A DNA stretch of 64,000 nt from Gari tellinella (Eukaryota > Mollusca > Bivalvia > Cardiida > Psammobiidae): assembly GCA_922989275.2 (NCBI GenBank), contig OV277872.1:27110119-27174118 (forward strand), written 5' to 3'. The number at the start of each line of letters is the position of its first letter. Within the stretch, counting starts at the first letter, position 1. Both the position numbers and the translations under genes were made by a program. The notes under the pieces are model-generated. The model saw nothing but the letters and a program-made list of their open reading frames with translations. It ran no database searches and was not told the origin of the DNA. Below, piece by piece: positions 9,900 to 20,344 of the stretch.

Positions 9900-10453
9900 A
9901 TTGGTTTACTTCAGAATATACAATATATGTTCAATACACGTTCAATACAGGTTTCAGACCTGCAGATAAGGGGAGTGTTTCAAAAAAACTAAAACCTTGC
10001 TCATGAAGGAGCCCTCTGACAGGCCCGTAGGAAGTAAAATGGGATAGGGGGAGGGGGGGGGGGGCACACTCTTAATTGTTCACTCTTCATTGGAGGGTTA
10101 CATTCGTCATTCAGCGGCGGAAACGCCGATTTTCTGTCTTTTGAACAACTGACAACGTTTTTTGTATAGTTTTATTATATATTTTTTATTATATTTTTTG
10201 TTGTGCGCCAAAATTTGTGAAAAAAAACCCAACGTCTGTAAATGCGTTTTGTGGCGTTTATCTAGAAAATTTTGTTTGACTACTATCATCCGCCTTAAAT
10301 AGTCAACAATGGACTAGACTTATTTTGAAAATGACAAATGACATTGATCATTACAAGTGTCATGGGTGAATGAGTTTAACCGAGTGCAGGTTGATTTCCG
10401 AGAATTGTATCCGCTAGAATGAATGTGGTTCTATCGCATATGTTAATGCTAAA
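9900..10453. other. Spacer with a G-run
   Basis: A G-rich run (about 10047-10064) lies beside a fragment of family c near 10000-10020 ('AAGGAGCCCTCTGA'). A family c-like tail is seen near 10290-10380. No gene is seen. Confidence 0.5.
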
Positions 10454-10835
10454 CAGTGTTCCCTCGCTACAACTGCCCTCCGAACAACGATTCCCTCCTT
10501 ACAACAGTGCGTATCGCTGTTTCACAAAGCAAGACAATTATTCATAATTGCCACTGCTGCAATATCGTCTGCCTTTAAATTGTTATTTGCTTTTTTCTCA
10601 TAGTACATGTAACATACTTGACATTTTGACAGATTTTAAAAAAACAAATATCACGAGTGGCAAACAGCTTGATTCAAGATCAGACGCCGCGTGACGCGGC
10701 GTCTGATCTTGATTCAAGCTGTTTGCAAACGTAAGCATAGTCGTGCTCAACATTTCTAAGTGAATTAATTTTCCATCCGAACAACACACACACTCTTTCT
10801 CTCCCATTGTGTGTTGTTGTAGAGAGGGAGCACTG
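10454..10835 (+). mobile_element. Family f MITE, complete
   Basis: It starts CAGTGTTCCCTCGCTACAAC and ends GTAGAGAGGGAGCACTG, followed by TA. The hairpin core at about 10662-10728 has the unusual arm GCTTGATTCAAGATCAGACG, copied exactly in the other arm. Subterminal repeats 'CCGAACAACG' and 'CTCCCATTG' are typical of the family. Confidence 0.85.
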
Positions 10836-11037
10836 TAATTTTTTATTTAGATATTAACGGGATTCTGTCCATGAATATTCTGTAACTCGAGAGTGAGGAT
10901 GGTTCAAGGGATACTAATCCTAGCAACTAGTGATATTTAGTTGCTATGGGGGTTTCAACAGTTTATAATATAAGTGCAGATACACAATACAATGCCATTG
11001 TGGGTTTCTTTTCTGGAACATATGAGAGCTTGATAAA

Positions 11038-11456
11038 TCTATTGTCCGTTTGGACCCTCCCGTTAAAACTATTGTCCGTTTTGAACCCATCGTAAACAGT
11101 CAAACTATTGTCCGTTTTGAACTTTCCCGTTAAAACTATTGTCCGTTTTGAACCCCTCGTAAACAGTCAAACTATTGTCCGTTTGGACCCTCCCGTTAAA
11201 ACTATTGCCCGTTACCCTCAGGTTAAAACTATTGTCCGTAGTGGACCCTCCGATAAAAACTATTGCTCGTTTTGGATCCTCCCGTTAAAAGTATTGTCCG
11301 TTTTGGACCCTTCCGTTAAAACTACTGTCCGTTTTGGACCCTCCGGTTAAAACTATTGTCCGTTTTGGACCCTCCGGTTAAAACTATTGTTCGTTTTGGA
11401 CCCTTCCGTTAAAACTATTGTCCGTTTTGAACCCTACCGCTTAAACTGTTGCCCCA
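11038..11456. repeat. ~30-bp minisatellite, about 13 copies
   Basis: The unit reads roughly AAACTATTGTCCGTTTTGGA followed by CCCTCCCGTT. Some copies carry 'CATCGTAAACAGTC' instead of the CCTCCCGTT end. The open frame 11108-11350 is a by-product of the repeat. Confidence 0.85.
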
Positions 11457-11565
11457 TTTATGACACCCCTTTTTAGAAGTTGTCTTTGGCATTTGTCCTT
11501 TTACTTAGAAAAGAGGATTAGCCAATGAATTATTCATATTTGGCGGACTGAAATAAACGAAAGTT

Positions 11566-11753
11566 TAATCGAACTTCGATATCTCGAACTCGCTTCACTC
11601 CGATATTTCGACACATTAACTGCATTATTGCATGCTCGGTTAATTCGAACATCCCCGTATTTCATCAAAGTTAAAACGTGGCTAAGCCACGTTTTAACTT
11701 TGAAGAACGGGTATGTTCGACTTAACCGAGTTCGAGATATAGAAGTTCAACTG
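11566..11753. mobile_element. Family g MITE
   Basis: The left end is TCGAACTTCGATATCTCGAA and the right end is GAGTTCGAGATATAGAAGTT. The centre AGTTAAAACGTGGCTAAGCC pairs with CCACGTTTTAACTTTGA. Confidence 0.8.
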
Positions 11754-11850
11754 TTAAATGGTTACTTCACTGTTATACAAACAGTGAGGTTATCAGGTGA
11801 TTTTCCTCTATTTCTCAGACAGCCACCAACAAGCACGCACGTACAATGTG

Positions 11851-12113
11851 TTAACCCTTCTAAACCCTTTCATGATCAAATTTATCGTGAGGTTTTTACC
11901 CCCGCCCCTTCATCGCCATATTGTCGTCTGCTACAATATTGTTGTCTGCAATATCGTGTCAAAGTTAGATTTAAGGCAGTATTACTGACGTAATTTTAAT
12001 ACAATGGCAAAACAGTTTTGATCCTAATCAGATGCCGCGTCACGCGGCGTCTGATCAGGATCAAAACTGTATGCAAATGCGCTTTATGGCGTCATTGAGA
12101 GTGAAAGGGTTAA
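11851..12113 (+). mobile_element. Family a MITE, complete, TTAA-flanked
   Basis: TTAA lies at 11851-11854 and 12110-12113. The hairpin is at about 12008-12070 (TTTTGATCCTAATCAGATGC). The right end is GAGAGTGAAAGGG. The internal marker words of the family are present. Confidence 0.85.
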
Positions 12114-12135
12114 GTCAATAGATACCTTATTCGTA

Positions 12136-12505
12136 CACTGCTACCTCCATACCTCTCTACATCGGCCCTCCAAACAACGATTCCCTCCCTACAAGAACGC
12201 TTGCTGTTTTTCTCCAAACAAGACAACTATGCCCAACATTTTCACGCTGCAAATTCGGCTGCTGAAAACTGTCGTCTGCTGTTTTTCTCAGAGTCATATA
12301 TTGGGCACTTTAACAAAAACAGCAACAACATAATGACGAGTGACAAACAGTTTGAATCCAGACCAGACGCCGCGCCACGCGGCTTCTGATCTGGATTCAA
12401 GCTGTTTGCAAATCTAAGCCAAATTCCCTCCCTGTAACAACTCCATCTGAACAACACACACAATATATGTCTCCCATTGGGTGTTGTTGTAGAGAGAGAG
12501 CACTG
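12136..12505 (+). mobile_element. Family f MITE, complete
   Basis: It starts CACTGCTACCTCCATACC and ends AGAGAGAGAGCACTG, with TA outside. The hairpin core at about 12345-12402 has arm AACAGTTTGAATCCAGACCA and centre GACGCCGCGCCACGCGGC. Confidence 0.8.
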
Positions 12506-12607
12506 TATTGGTAAAATAGTTATGTCTAGATCAGACACTTTGTATCTCGGCCTCATGTAAAGGTCGAATCTGTGAGAAACTGGGTTTTAGGTTCCAGTTG
12601 ACACTTA

Positions 12608-12855
12608 CAGCGCCAAATTAATCGTGAGATTTTTACCCCCCTTCACCTTTAATACGTCGTCTGCTTAAACATTATTGTCTGCAAGATCATTTCAAAGTTT
12701 GATTTAAGGCAGTATGACTTAACAAATATCGATACGAGTGTCAAATAGTTTGGATCCTGATCAGACGCCGCGAAGCGCGGCGTCTGATCTGGATCCATAA
12801 CTGTTTGCAAAGTCGACTAAAATATGCGACTTCGGTGGTAAAAGGATCATTTTAA
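12608..12855 (+). mobile_element. Family a MITE, worn ends
   Basis: Family words 'CGTGAGATTTTTACCCC' and 'GTCGTCTGCTTAAA' precede a hairpin (about 12745-12805) with centre GACGCCGCGAAGCGCGGCGTC. The end 'GGTGGTAAAAGGATC' is decayed. Confidence 0.75.
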
Positions 12856-12903
12856 AACGGCATTGAACGTCATTTGGCAATTATTGCAGGCGATATCTGA
12901 CAT

Positions 12904-13126
12904 TAGGGCTGCCATTTCTCCGGATTTTTCCGAAATCTTCGGATTTTTCTTAATTTCTCCGGACCTTCGAATTTCTGCTCTGACTTAAAAAAATTGGAAT
13001 GTTTTACTTAGGAAACATTAATATGGGTGTCAATCATTTTAGATCCAGATCAGACGCCGCGTTACGCGGTGTCTGATCTGGATCTAAACTGTTAGTGTTA
13101 TAGAGCCTGGCAGCGAAGTGGGTTAA
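12904..13126. mobile_element. Family n end joined to a family a core
   Basis: Left: AGGGCTGCCATTTCTCCGG, a family n terminus with 'TCCGGATTTTTCC' words. Right: a family a-type hairpin (13035-13090, arm TTAGATCCAGATCAGACGCC) ending in GTGGGTTAA. The relation of the parts (nesting or chimaera) is unclear. Confidence 0.65.
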
Positions 13127-13172
13127 AGATACGATTCGTAATATCCCGCTTCAAAAAATGTGGAAAATCTAG

Positions 13173-13540
13173 AAGGCCGGTGCGCCATGCTAATTGCTAG
13201 TTGTAAAAAATGCCAAATGCTAAATGCGAAATGCTATTTGTGAAATAATAAATTTATTTGCTAAATGCGAATTGCTATTTTCGAAGTGCTATTTTTCCAA
13301 TGCCAAATGCGAATAGCTATTTGTCAAATGCTTTGCGAATAGCATTTCTGAAATTCGCATTTAGCATTTTTGCAGTTCGCAAATGGCATTTCGCAAAACG
13401 CATTACGCAATCAGCATATAGATTTTGGTATTTTACAAATAGCATTTAGCATTTAGCACTCCTAATGAGTTTTGTATTCGATTAGCATTTCGCAATTAGC
13501 ATTTAGCATTTCGCATATAGCATGGCGCACCGGCCTTCCA
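13173..13540. mobile_element. Foldback made of AAATGC-type words
   Basis: The ends are AAGGCCGGTGCGCCATGCTA and its complement (13519-13540). Between them the left half repeats words such as AAATGCTA, AAATGCGA and TTGCTATTT, and the right half repeats their complements (TAGCATTT, TCGCATTT). The element is thus both an inverted repeat and a degenerate 7-8-mer array. Confidence 0.85.
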
Positions 13541-13589
13541 GAAATTATAGGATTTTCATGAGCAACGTATGGTAGCCATGTGACTCGAG

Positions 13590-13860
13590 TAGGGTTAATA
13601 CATTCAACCCTAGCAACGAGTATATTCGTCATTAACATGCAGTGTACTAGTGTAATGTTCAATTGCCCTATGCAGACAGTGTATATCAAAGGAACCGGTT
13701 CCTGCAAGAGCCCTCTTATCGTGGTCTGCACTGTTTGATAATTTTTCAGTATATTGTTAAAATCAATCCTAAATGGTCTGAAATGGACTAGACCTAAATG
13801 GAAATTGGATATATTCGTTAAAATTTCAGGGGTGAATGAGTTTATGAATATTTTAAAAGA
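13590..13860 (-). mobile_element. Family c MITE, worn core
   Basis: The words 'AACCCTAGCAACGAGTATA', 'GTCATTAACATGCAGTGTAC' and 'AAATGGACTAGACCTAAATG' are shared with other family c copies. The core at 13672-13740 has lost the match between arms. Confidence 0.6.
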
Positions 13861-13915
13861 TCGATCGTAGACCGAACTGTATTTATTACCATACTTCCTA
13901 GAACAAAATTGCTAG

Positions 13916-14160
13916 TTAACCCTTTGAGCCCTAGTCCCGCATATTGGCAGTAAACAAGCAGTAAACATGTGAAGATACACTTGTCCTATGCAAACAGCGA
14001 AGACCCAGATCAGAGGGCTCCTAAAGGAGCCCTCTGATCAGGGTCTTCACTGTTTGTCATAATGCCAAACATTGACAAAAACAACCCTTTAAAGTCAGAA
14101 ATGAACTAGACTTAAATGGAAACTGGAATTGTCCATTTAAAAATTCTGGGAGGAAAGAGA
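13916..14160 (-). mobile_element. Family c MITE, complete core
   Basis: It starts at TTAACCCTTTGAGCCCTAG. A near-perfect hairpin at 13988-14060 has arm AACAGCGAAGACCCAGATCA and centre GAGGGCTCCTAAAGGAGCCCTC. The tail 'TGGACTAGACTTAAATGG' type sequence follows. Confidence 0.8.
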
Positions 14161-14389
14161 CATTTATGACATTGCCATATGAGAAGGGTATTGAATTATT
14201 GATAGATGCATACAACACTAACTCTTCTAAATGCGACTCAACTGAAATTGGAAAACGGTGTTGACCGAGAGTATAACCGATTATGGCGATAAAGGACACT
14301 CTAAAGCACGTGTCTTCAGATGCTTAACCCTAAAATTATATATATACTGATTTTGATCTTTCTTGAACTTGAGAAAATATTAATATGAG

Positions 14390-14470
14390 TGGCAAACAGC
14401 TTTGATCTAGATCAACCGCCGCATTACGCGGCGTCTGATCTGGGTCCAAGCTGTTAGCAAATATAAGCAA
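14390..14470 (+). mobile_element. Family f-type core hairpin fragment
   Basis: Arms GCAAACAGCTTTGATCTAG and GTCCAAGCTGTTAGCAAAT surround CCGCCGCATTACGCGGCG. Flanks 'AATATGAGTGGCAAACAGC' and 'AAGCAAAGTCGCGCTTAAC' are family f words. The ends are missing. Confidence 0.65.
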
Positions 14471-14489
14471 AGTCGCGCTTAACACAAGA

Positions 14490-15059
14490 AAGTTTTCATG
14501 TTTACGTGTATACATATAGAAAACTGTAGCAACAGTGCAGAAATTGTATTTGATTTCCTGTTTTAACGGAAACTAACGCAAAAGGCATGCAATGAAATAT
14601 AGAAAATTTCATTAACAATACCGGTATATTTAAAACTGAGAGGCAGTGGATAGGAACAGCTCTTGTCCTACTGTTTAGCTGATGAAAGGGTACCGATATG
14701 ACTTTTAACTAACTCCTTCACTGCAGTGACGTCACCAGTTTTAAACAACTATCGTCTGTTTTTATTTCTGAAATTCAAAATTTAGGTATTTTGACTTAAA
14801 GTCCCATTGTGTTTTCAGACCTTTTCTCAATGCCTGAAATACAATAACGGTTAATAATAATGTTTGAACATTCTTATGGGCCAAACTGATCTATGAAATG
14901 ATGAAGACGGACCTAAATCACCAAAAAGGGCGATTTAAAATCATAACAAACCGAAAATAGAACGTCTGACATAAACATTTCCACACGGCTTAGTATCACG
15001 TGATACAACCGAATACAACTTCACAGGGTGCAACCGTATCTATCTCCGCCCGCCCATCC
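14490..15059. other. Spacer, no gene seen
   Basis: AT-rich unique-looking DNA. A family a' fragment ('CTGCAGTGACGTCACCAGTTTTAAACAACT', here cited by its palindrome GTGACGTCAC at 14725-14734) marks an old repeat. Confidence 0.4.
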
Positions 15060-16050
15060 ATCAGTCAGTTAGACTATCACACTTTTTTGTCCGCTCTCTA
15101 ACTCAACTAATTTTTATCCGATCTTCCACAAACTTGCTGAAAATGTTCATTGATATAAAATCAAGGTTTAGTTTGATTACTACTAAAATAGCATAAGGTA
15201 TTTTTGAGTTATTGCCTGTTAATTAATAAAAATGACTTTTTCAGTCATTTTTGCACTCTAAAACAAACAGCTTTTATCGGATATTCACCAAACATGCTGA
15301 AAATATTTATTCATATAAAATTTAGGTCTAGTTTGATTATTATGAAAATCGCATTTGGCATATATGAGTTTTTGCCCTTTATGTATTAAAAATGACTGTT
15401 TTCAGCAAGTTTTGCTCTCTAACACAAATACGTTTTATTGGATCTTCATCAAACTTGCTGAAAATGTTTATTGATATAAAATCAAGGTTTAGTTTGATAA
15501 CTACTAAAATCGTATAAGGTAAATCTGAGTTATTGTCTGTTTATTAATAAAAATTGACTGTTTCAGTCACTTTTGCACTCTAACACATACAGTTTTTATT
15601 GGATATTCACTAAACTTGCTGATAATGTATATTTATATAAAATCAAGGTTTGGTTCGAATACTACTAAAATCGCAAAAGGCATGTCTGAGTTTATGCCCT
15701 TTAAGTATTAAAAATTAATGTTTCAGCATTTTTGCTTTCTAACACATACAGTTTTTATCAGATTTTTTTCTTGACCTAGATTTAATACCAATACACATTG
15801 TCAGCAAGTTTGGTGAAGATCCAATACAAAGTGTTTGTGTTAGTGAGCAGAAAATGCTGAAACAGTCATTTTTTAATTATTCAAGGGCAATAACTTAGAC
15901 ATGCCTCATGCGATTTTGCTAGTTATTTAACCTGACCTAGTTTCTATACTAATAAACATTTGTAGCAAGTTTGGTGAAGATCCAAAAAGAAGTGTTTGAG
16001 TTAGAGAGCGGACAAGGCTGAAACAGTCATTTTCAGCAAGCCCAAGGTAA
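15060..16050. repeat. ~160-bp tandem array with an inverted second half
   Basis: Units starting with TTTTATC.GATCTTCAC recur at about 15112, 15271, 15431 and 15591. From about 15771 the same sequence appears inverted (CAAGTTTGGTGAAGATCCAA at 15810 and again near 15966). Each unit holds AAACTTGCTGAAAATGTT and 'GACTGTTTCAGTCA'-type words. A CCGCCCGCCCATCCATC head stands in front. Confidence 0.8.
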
Positions 16051-16121
16051 AGATTCTCCGTATACTAGTATGTTTTAATCGTTCACCCCCCGTGAATAAT
16101 ATTTACACAATTTGACTGGAT

Positions 16122-16333
16122 TTAACCCTGTGCCTACTGGTCGTAACTTTACGGAGTTTACAAACTGTTTGAATCTAGAAAGACGCCGCGTCACGCGGCG
16201 TCTCATCTGGATCCAAACTGTTTGACACTCGTCTTAAGGTTTGTTTCATTGAAACAAGGCATAAATCTAAACTGAACAAATTTTGCAAAAGACAATGTCA
16301 AAGCAGACGTCTGTGCAGCAGAATAAGGGTTAA
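16122..16333 (-). mobile_element. Family a-related MITE, TTAA-flanked
   Basis: TTAA lies at 16122-16125 and 16330-16333. Ends are CCCTGTGCCTACTGG and AGAATAAGGG. The hairpin at 16161-16231 has centre GACGCCGCGTCACGCGGCGTC. It forms a subfamily with 58916-59125 (GCCTGCTGGTCGCGACTTTA there). Confidence 0.85.
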
Positions 16334-17159
16334 CCGGTTCATTTTCAGCGTTCCAGGTAAACGGGAGTAATCTGAACTAATCCAACATTTTCTCACTCAT
16401 TTCAGCACCGAATGCTATGGTGTTATTACTGATTAAACCGTCTCTTCGAGACAATTTTAATGAGTATGGCATCATTGGGTTTAAAAGCAGAAATAAAGAT
16501 TTTTAGTTTTCGAAATACTTCCGTTATCTGGAGCCCTGTATTTACAGAGTTGTCTTTCTTTCCATTCACAAGGGAGACTTTTTAATTTGTACTGCACAAA
16601 AAAAATAAAATTAAAAAGCGAATTTCTTAGATAAAGCCGGTATTTGTGAAAGAATCACGTCCCATGTAGTTCAAATGGGACTTCAAACAACCGTTTTATG
16701 CAGGTTTCTCAAAAACACAATGCGGCTTTAAGAAATACATGTATTGAACTAAGTGTCAATCAGTTTGATTCTGATCAGATGCTGCGCCTGGTTTGTAAAG
16801 AAAATATTGTTCTCGTTGTAAGACCTTCTCTCTCTGTCTCTCTCCATCTTTCTCTCTGTCTGTCTGCCCATCTCTCGTCTCTTCTTTGTCCCCATCATTT
16901 CTCTGTGCTTCTCTCTTGTGTCTCGCTCTGTACAAATCTATTGTCTTCAAACTTTGTCCGATTTGGCGGCTAACAAATTCCAATAGATAACAATTCTCGG
17001 AATTCAAACCCGGGGAAAATATGCTAACATAAACCTACCAAGGCTCCAGCCTTACAATAGTTGAGTCTGCAATTGAAAATTGTTCATCCGATTATGAACG
17101 AATTAAAATAATCTTGTACTACCAGTGTTACACTGGAGTATGGTTCGTCAGACACATTG
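16334..17159. other. Spacer with a CT-rich microsatellite
   Basis: TCTC/TGTC-rich sequence covers about 16825-16960. A solitary half core (CAATCAGTTTGATTCTGATC) is at 16756-16790. No gene is seen on either strand. Confidence 0.5.
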
Positions 17160-17309
17160 TTAAAAGTTGAAATATAGTTTATACGCCCTTGAAACGAGGA
17201 CAGTTAACTTTGTTCCGCAGTGGTATTGTGACAACAATATTGAAGCAGACGACAATAAGGCGATGCAGGGGTAAAAACCTCGAGATTAATTTGGCAATGA
17301 AGTAGTTAA
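17160..17309 (-). mobile_element. Family a fragment
   Basis: The words TTGAAGCAGACGACAATAAG and GGGGTAAAAACCTCGAGATT match one side of family a on the minus strand. The hairpin half is missing. Confidence 0.6.
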
Positions 17310-17424
17310 GCTGTAGAAAACATGAACTGAATATCTGTCACCAGAATGCAAATTTAAGGAATACTGGTTCATATCCCAGTCGTTGACTGCAGACAGCAAA
17401 TTCCAAACGATTTTACCAATTTAA

Positions 17425-17640
17425 TTCAATTCAATTCGATTTTTATTGGCACTAAACGTATACAATGTTCAAAACCATATAACATATTATTTTGTACATG
17501 ACTATCAATGAATAAATCTAAAGTACAAGATCAGGAAATACAATTAGCAGGAGAACAGTATGAACTATGTGTCATTTAGCATTCAGTAGTATATATTATA
17601 TTATAAACTGACATTATTTATAAATAAAACTAAGGCCTTC
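17425..17640 (-). mobile_element. 3' end of a non-LTR retroelement, inverted
   Basis: Read on the minus strand, the sequence ends with TTTAGTGCCAATAAAAATCG and then AATTGAATTGAATTG repeats. This is a typical 3' tail with short tandem repeats, as in CR1/L2-like elements. No reverse transcriptase is left. Confidence 0.55.
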
Positions 17641-17879
17641 AAAGTATCACAAACTAACAAGAAGTTTATTTACTTTATTTACCCTCTGCTTAATTTAGAT
17701 TTAGGGATTTTGTTGAATTTTTGAATTGCAATAATATTTTCATCATATTTCTTTATATCTATTCATATATATTATATGAGTGTGTTAATCGGTTTGGACC
17801 CTGAGAAGAAGACCATGCATTTAACTCCCTGCATTGCCTCACCCCGAGTACAATGGTAATTTGCAAACACAGTTTGGAT

Positions 17880-18018
17880 CCTTAGTAGAACATTTTAAAA
17901 TTATTTTAAGGAGCTTTCTGTTTTACAGTCATCTTGCTTTAAGCTGTCACCTGTATTTATACGACCAAGTAGCCATCTTTTATGAGGTTGTAATAGAGAC
18001 GTTTCACTGTGTACAGTT
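17880..18018 (+). mobile_element. Right half of a family i MITE
   Basis: AAGGAGCTTTCTGTTTTACA begins the second hairpin arm. 'GAGGTTGTAATAGAGACG' and 'TTTCACTG' give the right end. The left half is missing. Confidence 0.65.
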
Positions 18019-18030
18019 TCATCAAGATCA

Positions 18031-18273
18031 GGGGCCCGTTTCATAAAAATTCGTTCGACAAATTATGTCGTAAGTCAGATTATAAAAGTCTCAATGATTA
18101 TCTATTTTTCCATCTAAACCTTTCTTGTAACATCTCTTTGGAATCGTCTTGAAAAGACGATTCCAAAGAGATTTCACAAGACAGGATTAGATAGAGAAAT
18201 AAGAAAATAAATGTATTTTAAATTTTTGACTTACGACCGTTTTGGTCGTACAAAGTTTTATGAAACGGGCCCC
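18031..18273 (+). mobile_element. Family e MITE, complete
   Basis: The ends GGGGCCCGTTTCATAAAAAT and its near-complement at 18254-18273 bracket a hairpin with tip GGAATCGTCTTGAAAAGACGATTCC-type pairing (stem GGAATCGTCTT). ATCTCTTTGGAATCG continues the stem. Confidence 0.85.
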
Positions 18274-18295
18274 AGACCCCGACTACATTGGTGTA

Positions 18296-18470
18296 CAGTG
18301 AAGATGTCATTATTCTTTCCAAATAAATGCGTGTATGCTAAATTACTATTCCACTGCACTCAGTTTTGATCCAGATCAGATGTAAGGTTTCCCTGAGTCT
18401 GACCAGGCTTCAAGCTGTTTGCCACTCCCAATACGGGACAGACAACGTTTAGAAACTTTAGATGCTGGAT
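18296..18470 (+). mobile_element. Family d MITE, decayed
   Basis: It starts CAGTGAAGATGTCATTATTC and contains ATAAATGCGTGTATGCTAAA, a worn copy of the family d left side. The core at 18357-18421 has mismatched arms. Confidence 0.6.
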
Positions 18471-18537
18471 ATTCAATATAGGAACAGCTGTTCTGAGTCT
18501 GTACCGGTTGTAGTGTCTTGTGGCTGGGTTTAGTTTC

Positions 18538-19148
18538 TGTTGTTCATTGTAAATACAAATTTATGCTTTGTGTTGATTCTATTGTTTATTGTAAATACAA
18601 ATGTATGTTTTGTGTTTATCAATTCTATTGTTTATTGTAAATACAAATGTATGCTTTGTGTTTATCAATTCTATTGTTTATTGTAAATACAAATTTATGT
18701 TTTGTGTTTATCAATTCTATTGTTTATTGTAAATACAAATGTATGTTTTGTGTTTATCAATTCTATTGTTTATTGTAAATACAAATTTATGTTTTGTGTT
18801 TATCAATTCTATTGTTTATTGTAAAAACAAATGTATGTTTTGTGTTTATCAATTCTATTGTTCATTGTAAATACAAATGTATGTTTTGTGTTTATCAATT
18901 CTATTGTTTATTGTAAATACAAATGTATGTTTTGTGTTTATCAATTCTATTGTTTATTGTAAATACAAATGTATGTTTTGTGTTTATCAATTCTATTGTT
19001 TATTGTAAATACAAATGTATGTTTTGTGTTTATCAATTCTATTGTTTATTGTAAATACAAATGTATGTTTTGTGTTTATCAATTCTATTGTTTATTGTAA
19101 ATACAAATGTATGTTTTGTGTTTATCAATTCTATTGTTTATTGTAAAT
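18538..19148 (+). repeat. 46-bp satellite, about 13 copies
   Basis: The unit contains TTTATTGTAAATACAAATGT, then ATGTTTTGTGTTTATCAATT, then CTATTG. The period of 46 bp is constant (for example 18671 to 18717). Copies differ by only one or two bases. The open frame at 19061-19279 is a by-product. Confidence 0.9.
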
Positions 19149-19225
19149 ATGTTTTGAGGGCCTCATGGAAGATTGGTTATTACCTAATGTGCTCATTAAA
19201 TAAAGTCTTCATTATTATTATTATT
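19149..19225 (+). mobile_element. Probable retroelement 3' tail with (ATT)n
   Basis: After the satellite come GAGGGCCTCATGGAAGATTG, TGTGCTCATTAAATAAAGTC and an (ATT)n run. This order (conserved 3' sequence, AATAAA, short repeat tail) is typical of LINE/SINE 3' ends. The satellite may be an expanded 3' UTR repeat. Confidence 0.55.
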
Positions 19226-19261
19226 ATTATAAAACAAATCGTCATTATGCGCTTCGTTTTA

Positions 19262-19510
19262 CCCGCTCACTCTCATTGACGCTTTTAAAAAAGCGCGTTT
19301 GCAAGCAGTTTGGATCCTGATCAGACGACGCGTAACGCGGCGTCTGAACAGGATCCAAACTGTTTGACACTCGTTTTGAAATTTCTTCAGTCATACTGCC
19401 TTTTTTTTAAACTAAAAAACCCAACAACTTTTTAACGATATTGCAGACAACGGAATTGAAGCAGACGACAATGAAACGGTGAAGGGTTAAAAATCTCACG
19501 AAACATTTGC
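19262..19510 (-). mobile_element. Family a MITE, reverse
   Basis: 'CACTCTCATTGACGC' is the right end of family a seen inverted. The hairpin at 19300-19367 has centre GACGACGCGTAACGCGGCGTC. AAGCAGACGACAATGAAACG and GTGAAGGGTTAA follow. Confidence 0.75.
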
Positions 19511-19514
19511 CCCC

Positions 19515-19720
19515 TGTATTTCCAATTCAAACAGTTGAGAGCCAGATCAGAAGCCGGACAGCCCTGTGTCTAAGCTGGCTCTAAACTATTTGCTAATCAG
19601 ATAAGAATAAATATTTGAATTGTTCAAAAAGCCTTTTTTTTCAACATTTTAGTGCATTGCGTTTGTATTTCGTTTCCATCGAACGTGAAAATCTTAGAAA
19701 TGTGCAATGCTAGATAAATT
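19515..19720 (+). mobile_element. Family d MITE, decayed
   Basis: The core 19529-19590 has arms CAGTTGAGAGCCAGATCAG and AAGCTGGCTCTAAACTATTT. 'AATATTTGAATTGTTCAAAA' and 'TTGCGTTTG' are worn family d words. Ends are not clear. Confidence 0.55.
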
Positions 19721-19825
19721 TGCAAACGAAAGCTGTCTCAAGTGCTTATGGGTCAGTGGGCGTATTTATTGCAGTGTAACGTTTATTTGAGCACAATTAA
19801 CAACTCTTGTGCGGTGTTATATAAC

Positions 19826-20066
19826 TCATAATGCCAATTAACCCATTTTTGTCAAAGAGATTCGTCCATGCTTATATATTGGATTATTCTTTTTTATATA
19901 TAAGGGGCACATGGTCTAATTTTTTATTTCCATTTTGTTTTATATTGAAATTCCAATCAGCAAATAGTGTATACTCTGATCAGACGCCGCATAATGCGGC
20001 GCCTGACCAGAGTCTACACTGTTTGCCTATGTCCCTTATGGGACGCAATGCACAAAAGGTTAAACA
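19826..20066 (+). mobile_element. Family l MITE
   Basis: It starts near TTAACCCATTTTTGTC and ends CAAAAGGTTAA. 'GCTTATATATTGGAT' and 'TTTCCATTTTGTTTTATA' are shared with the copy at 49752-49968. The core at 19957-20024 has arm CAAATAGTGTATACTCTGAT and centre GACGCCGCATAATGCGGCG. Confidence 0.75.
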
Positions 20067-20068
20067 CT

Positions 20069-20272
20069 TTAACTGACATGACGTCATCAATTTTAAACAA
20101 CTGTTGTCCGCTGTTGTTTCACAAATTTAAATTTTAGGTATTTTGACTTCGGAAATATTGAAATAAAGTTCAAACAATTTGGATCCTGTTCAGATGCCGC
20201 TTTAGGCGGCGTCTGATCAGGATCCAAACTGTTTGCAAATAATTTCCAGGGATATCGTGATGAATGGTTTAA
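20069..20272 (+). mobile_element. Family a' MITE (TGACGTCATC subtype)
   Basis: The left end is TTAACTGACATGACGTCATC and the right end is ATATCGTGATGAATGGTTTA. The hairpin at 20175-20238 has arm AATTTGGATCCTGTTCAGAT. A related left end without a core occurs at 59122-59200. Confidence 0.75.
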
Positions 20273-20344
20273 TGCCTTATAGAAAAAAAAAAGAAAATCG
20301 ATTCAGCTGATCAGTTCCTATCAGGCGTTAAACTTGGATACCAT

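Noticed and set aside
11038..19148. Arrays with regular spacing that might suggest CRISPR
   Set aside because: Units are contiguous or vary by decay, with no unique spacers of constant length and no cas genes. The DNA is eukaryotic.
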